From Actinidia chinensis (lineage: Eukaryota > Streptophyta > Magnoliopsida > Ericales > Actinidiaceae), in NCBI GenBank assembly GCA_009663005.1, contig VIGQ01002001.1, positions 10,001 to 31,421 of the forward strand: DNA of 21,421 nt, written 5' to 3'. Shown one piece after another: positions 20,496 through 21,421 of the stretch. The notes beneath the pieces were generated by a model, which was given only the letters and a program-made list of their open reading frames with translations, was not told the origin of the DNA and searched no databases. Every line of letters starts with the position of its first letter. Position 1 is the first letter of the stretch. A program made the translations under genes and the position numbers.

Positions 20496-20973
20496 AACCG
20501 ATCATATCCCTACTCTTTCGGAATGTCCTATAAAGGGAAAAGTCAAAGGCCCCCACCCAACAGAGCAGAGTTGTGAGGTAAAGTTGGAGAGAGAGAGGGG
20601 GGGTTCAAGAGAGAGAGAGTGTGCACACTACCCCTCGTGTTTCTATCTCATACCTTAGCTTTCGCCATCACCACTCCACCTGAGTTGAAGCGGGTTTTGT
20701 CCCCAACTCACCTGAAGAAGAAGGGAGACGGTTCTGTGACTACTGACTCGGAAGCGACTCGGTTTCAACACAAATTTCGATCCAAACCTTCATTGCTGTT
20801 TATCACTTCTTGGGTTCGAGGGACTCATCTTCTCTTCTCAGGTTCTCTCTTTTTTTCCTAGATTCAAATTTGATTTTTCATCGTTGTGCTTGGCAAGGAT
20901 CATTGTTTTGAATCTTTTTGGTTTTCGAGAAATGAGTGGAGAATTAAAAAGTGAAGCAATAAAAGTTATCACG

Positions 20974-21022
<49 letters not shown>

Positions 21023-21079
21023 GCCGATTGGATCATCCAGTTGAGTGACTGGAAAAACACACACGAAGAAGGAACCTCA

Positions 21080-21123
<44 letters not shown>

Positions 21124-21285
21124 CTGTCGGAAAAAACCTCCCTGGTGGTACATATCGTGGTCCCACAGCGTACGGACCACCTCATCGGTCCCACTTTTCT
21201 GATGGTTATTTCTCCTTTTTGGTTAGGCACTTCGCCTTTTTCCATCCTCGTGGCTGCCCAATTAGTTGAAGAAACCGTGAAGATG

Positions 21286-21325
<40 letters not shown>

Positions 21326-21421
21326 GCTTTCTCTTATTTTTCCATGAAGCAATAGATTTCTTCGTACTGTTTTGGTTTGCTGGGAAAATTAGTGGAAGAA
21401 ATAGTAAGAAGAACAGAAGGC
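20496..21421 (+). promoter_or_regulatory. GA-rich promoter/leader-like block, copy 2
   Basis: It has a TATA-like CTATAAAG at 20528-20535 and two GA tracts at about 20588-20620. A short frame at 20619-20861 ends near a TTCTCTTCTCAG motif, and pyrimidine-rich leader motifs follow. This layout resembles a plant core promoter with a GA-rich untranslated leader. The window ends before any gene body. The same layout at 9641-10490 also leads to no gene. Confidence 0.4.

Larger units (their letters stand above)
16330..21421 (+). repeat. ~5-kb duplicated block, right copy (cut by window end)
   Basis: This is the partner of 5448-10490, with the same order of parts. Alignment by eye needs a one-base gap every few tens of bases, often in homopolymers, while longer words such as TGCATTCTATGGGGTAGCTA stay perfect. 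The right end of the unit is not reached. Within it the ULP1-like part is preceded by more ULP1 sequence and then by SPT6, whereas the left copy is preceded by cassette B. Confidence 0.9.

Overview
The window looks like nuclear DNA of a flowering plant, probably a eudicot. It is AT-rich, coding similarity is split by short GT-AG introns, and the two recognisable gene families are plant-type SPT6 (transcription elongation factor) and an ESD4/ULP1-type SUMO protease. No open reading frame is long enough for an intact gene. Everything gene-like is a broken or partial copy, so this is a pseudogene and duplication cluster and not a working locus.

Layout, left to right. (1) 1-1910: AT-rich repeat cassette, copy A. 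(2) 1911-2560: unrecognised spacer. (3) 2565-4715: 5' part of a ULP1-like pseudogene (copy a), with an exon present as three ~370-bp tandem units, two of them nearly identical. (4) 4716-5447: leader/cassette sequence (copy B) lying inside ULP1-like sequence. (5) 5448-5900: second ULP1-like fragment (copy b), starting abruptly mid-exon. (6) 5901-7920: exon-like islands of an unidentified gene. (7) 7921-9640: AT-rich cassette, copy C. (8) 9641-10490: GA-rich promoter/leader-like block. (9) 10493-10900: a MITE-like foldback and a 160-bp tandem repeat. (10) 10901-12107: unrecognised, with a long T tract. (11) 12108-16000: SPT6-like pseudogene with most introns still visible and a 278-bp internal tandem duplication. 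(12) 16001-16740: ULP1-like fragment (copy c), joined directly to the broken end of SPT6. (13) 16741-18770: second copy of the unidentified block. (14) 18771-20495: cassette copy D. (15) 20496-21421: second leader block, cut by the window end.

Blocks 5448-10490 and about 16330-21421 are co-linear duplicates about 10.8-10.9 kb apart. The two copies differ by many one-base indels, often in homopolymers, so part of the decay may be unpolished long-read error and not mutation.

The genes do not form a pathway. The best candidates for something new are the SPT6-ULP1 chimera, the repeated association of ULP1 fragments with the same AT-rich leader cassette (possibly a gene-fragment-capturing mobile unit), and the young 371-bp exon duplication. 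I found no CRISPR array, rRNA, tRNA, or intact transposase, helicase or reverse transcriptase.
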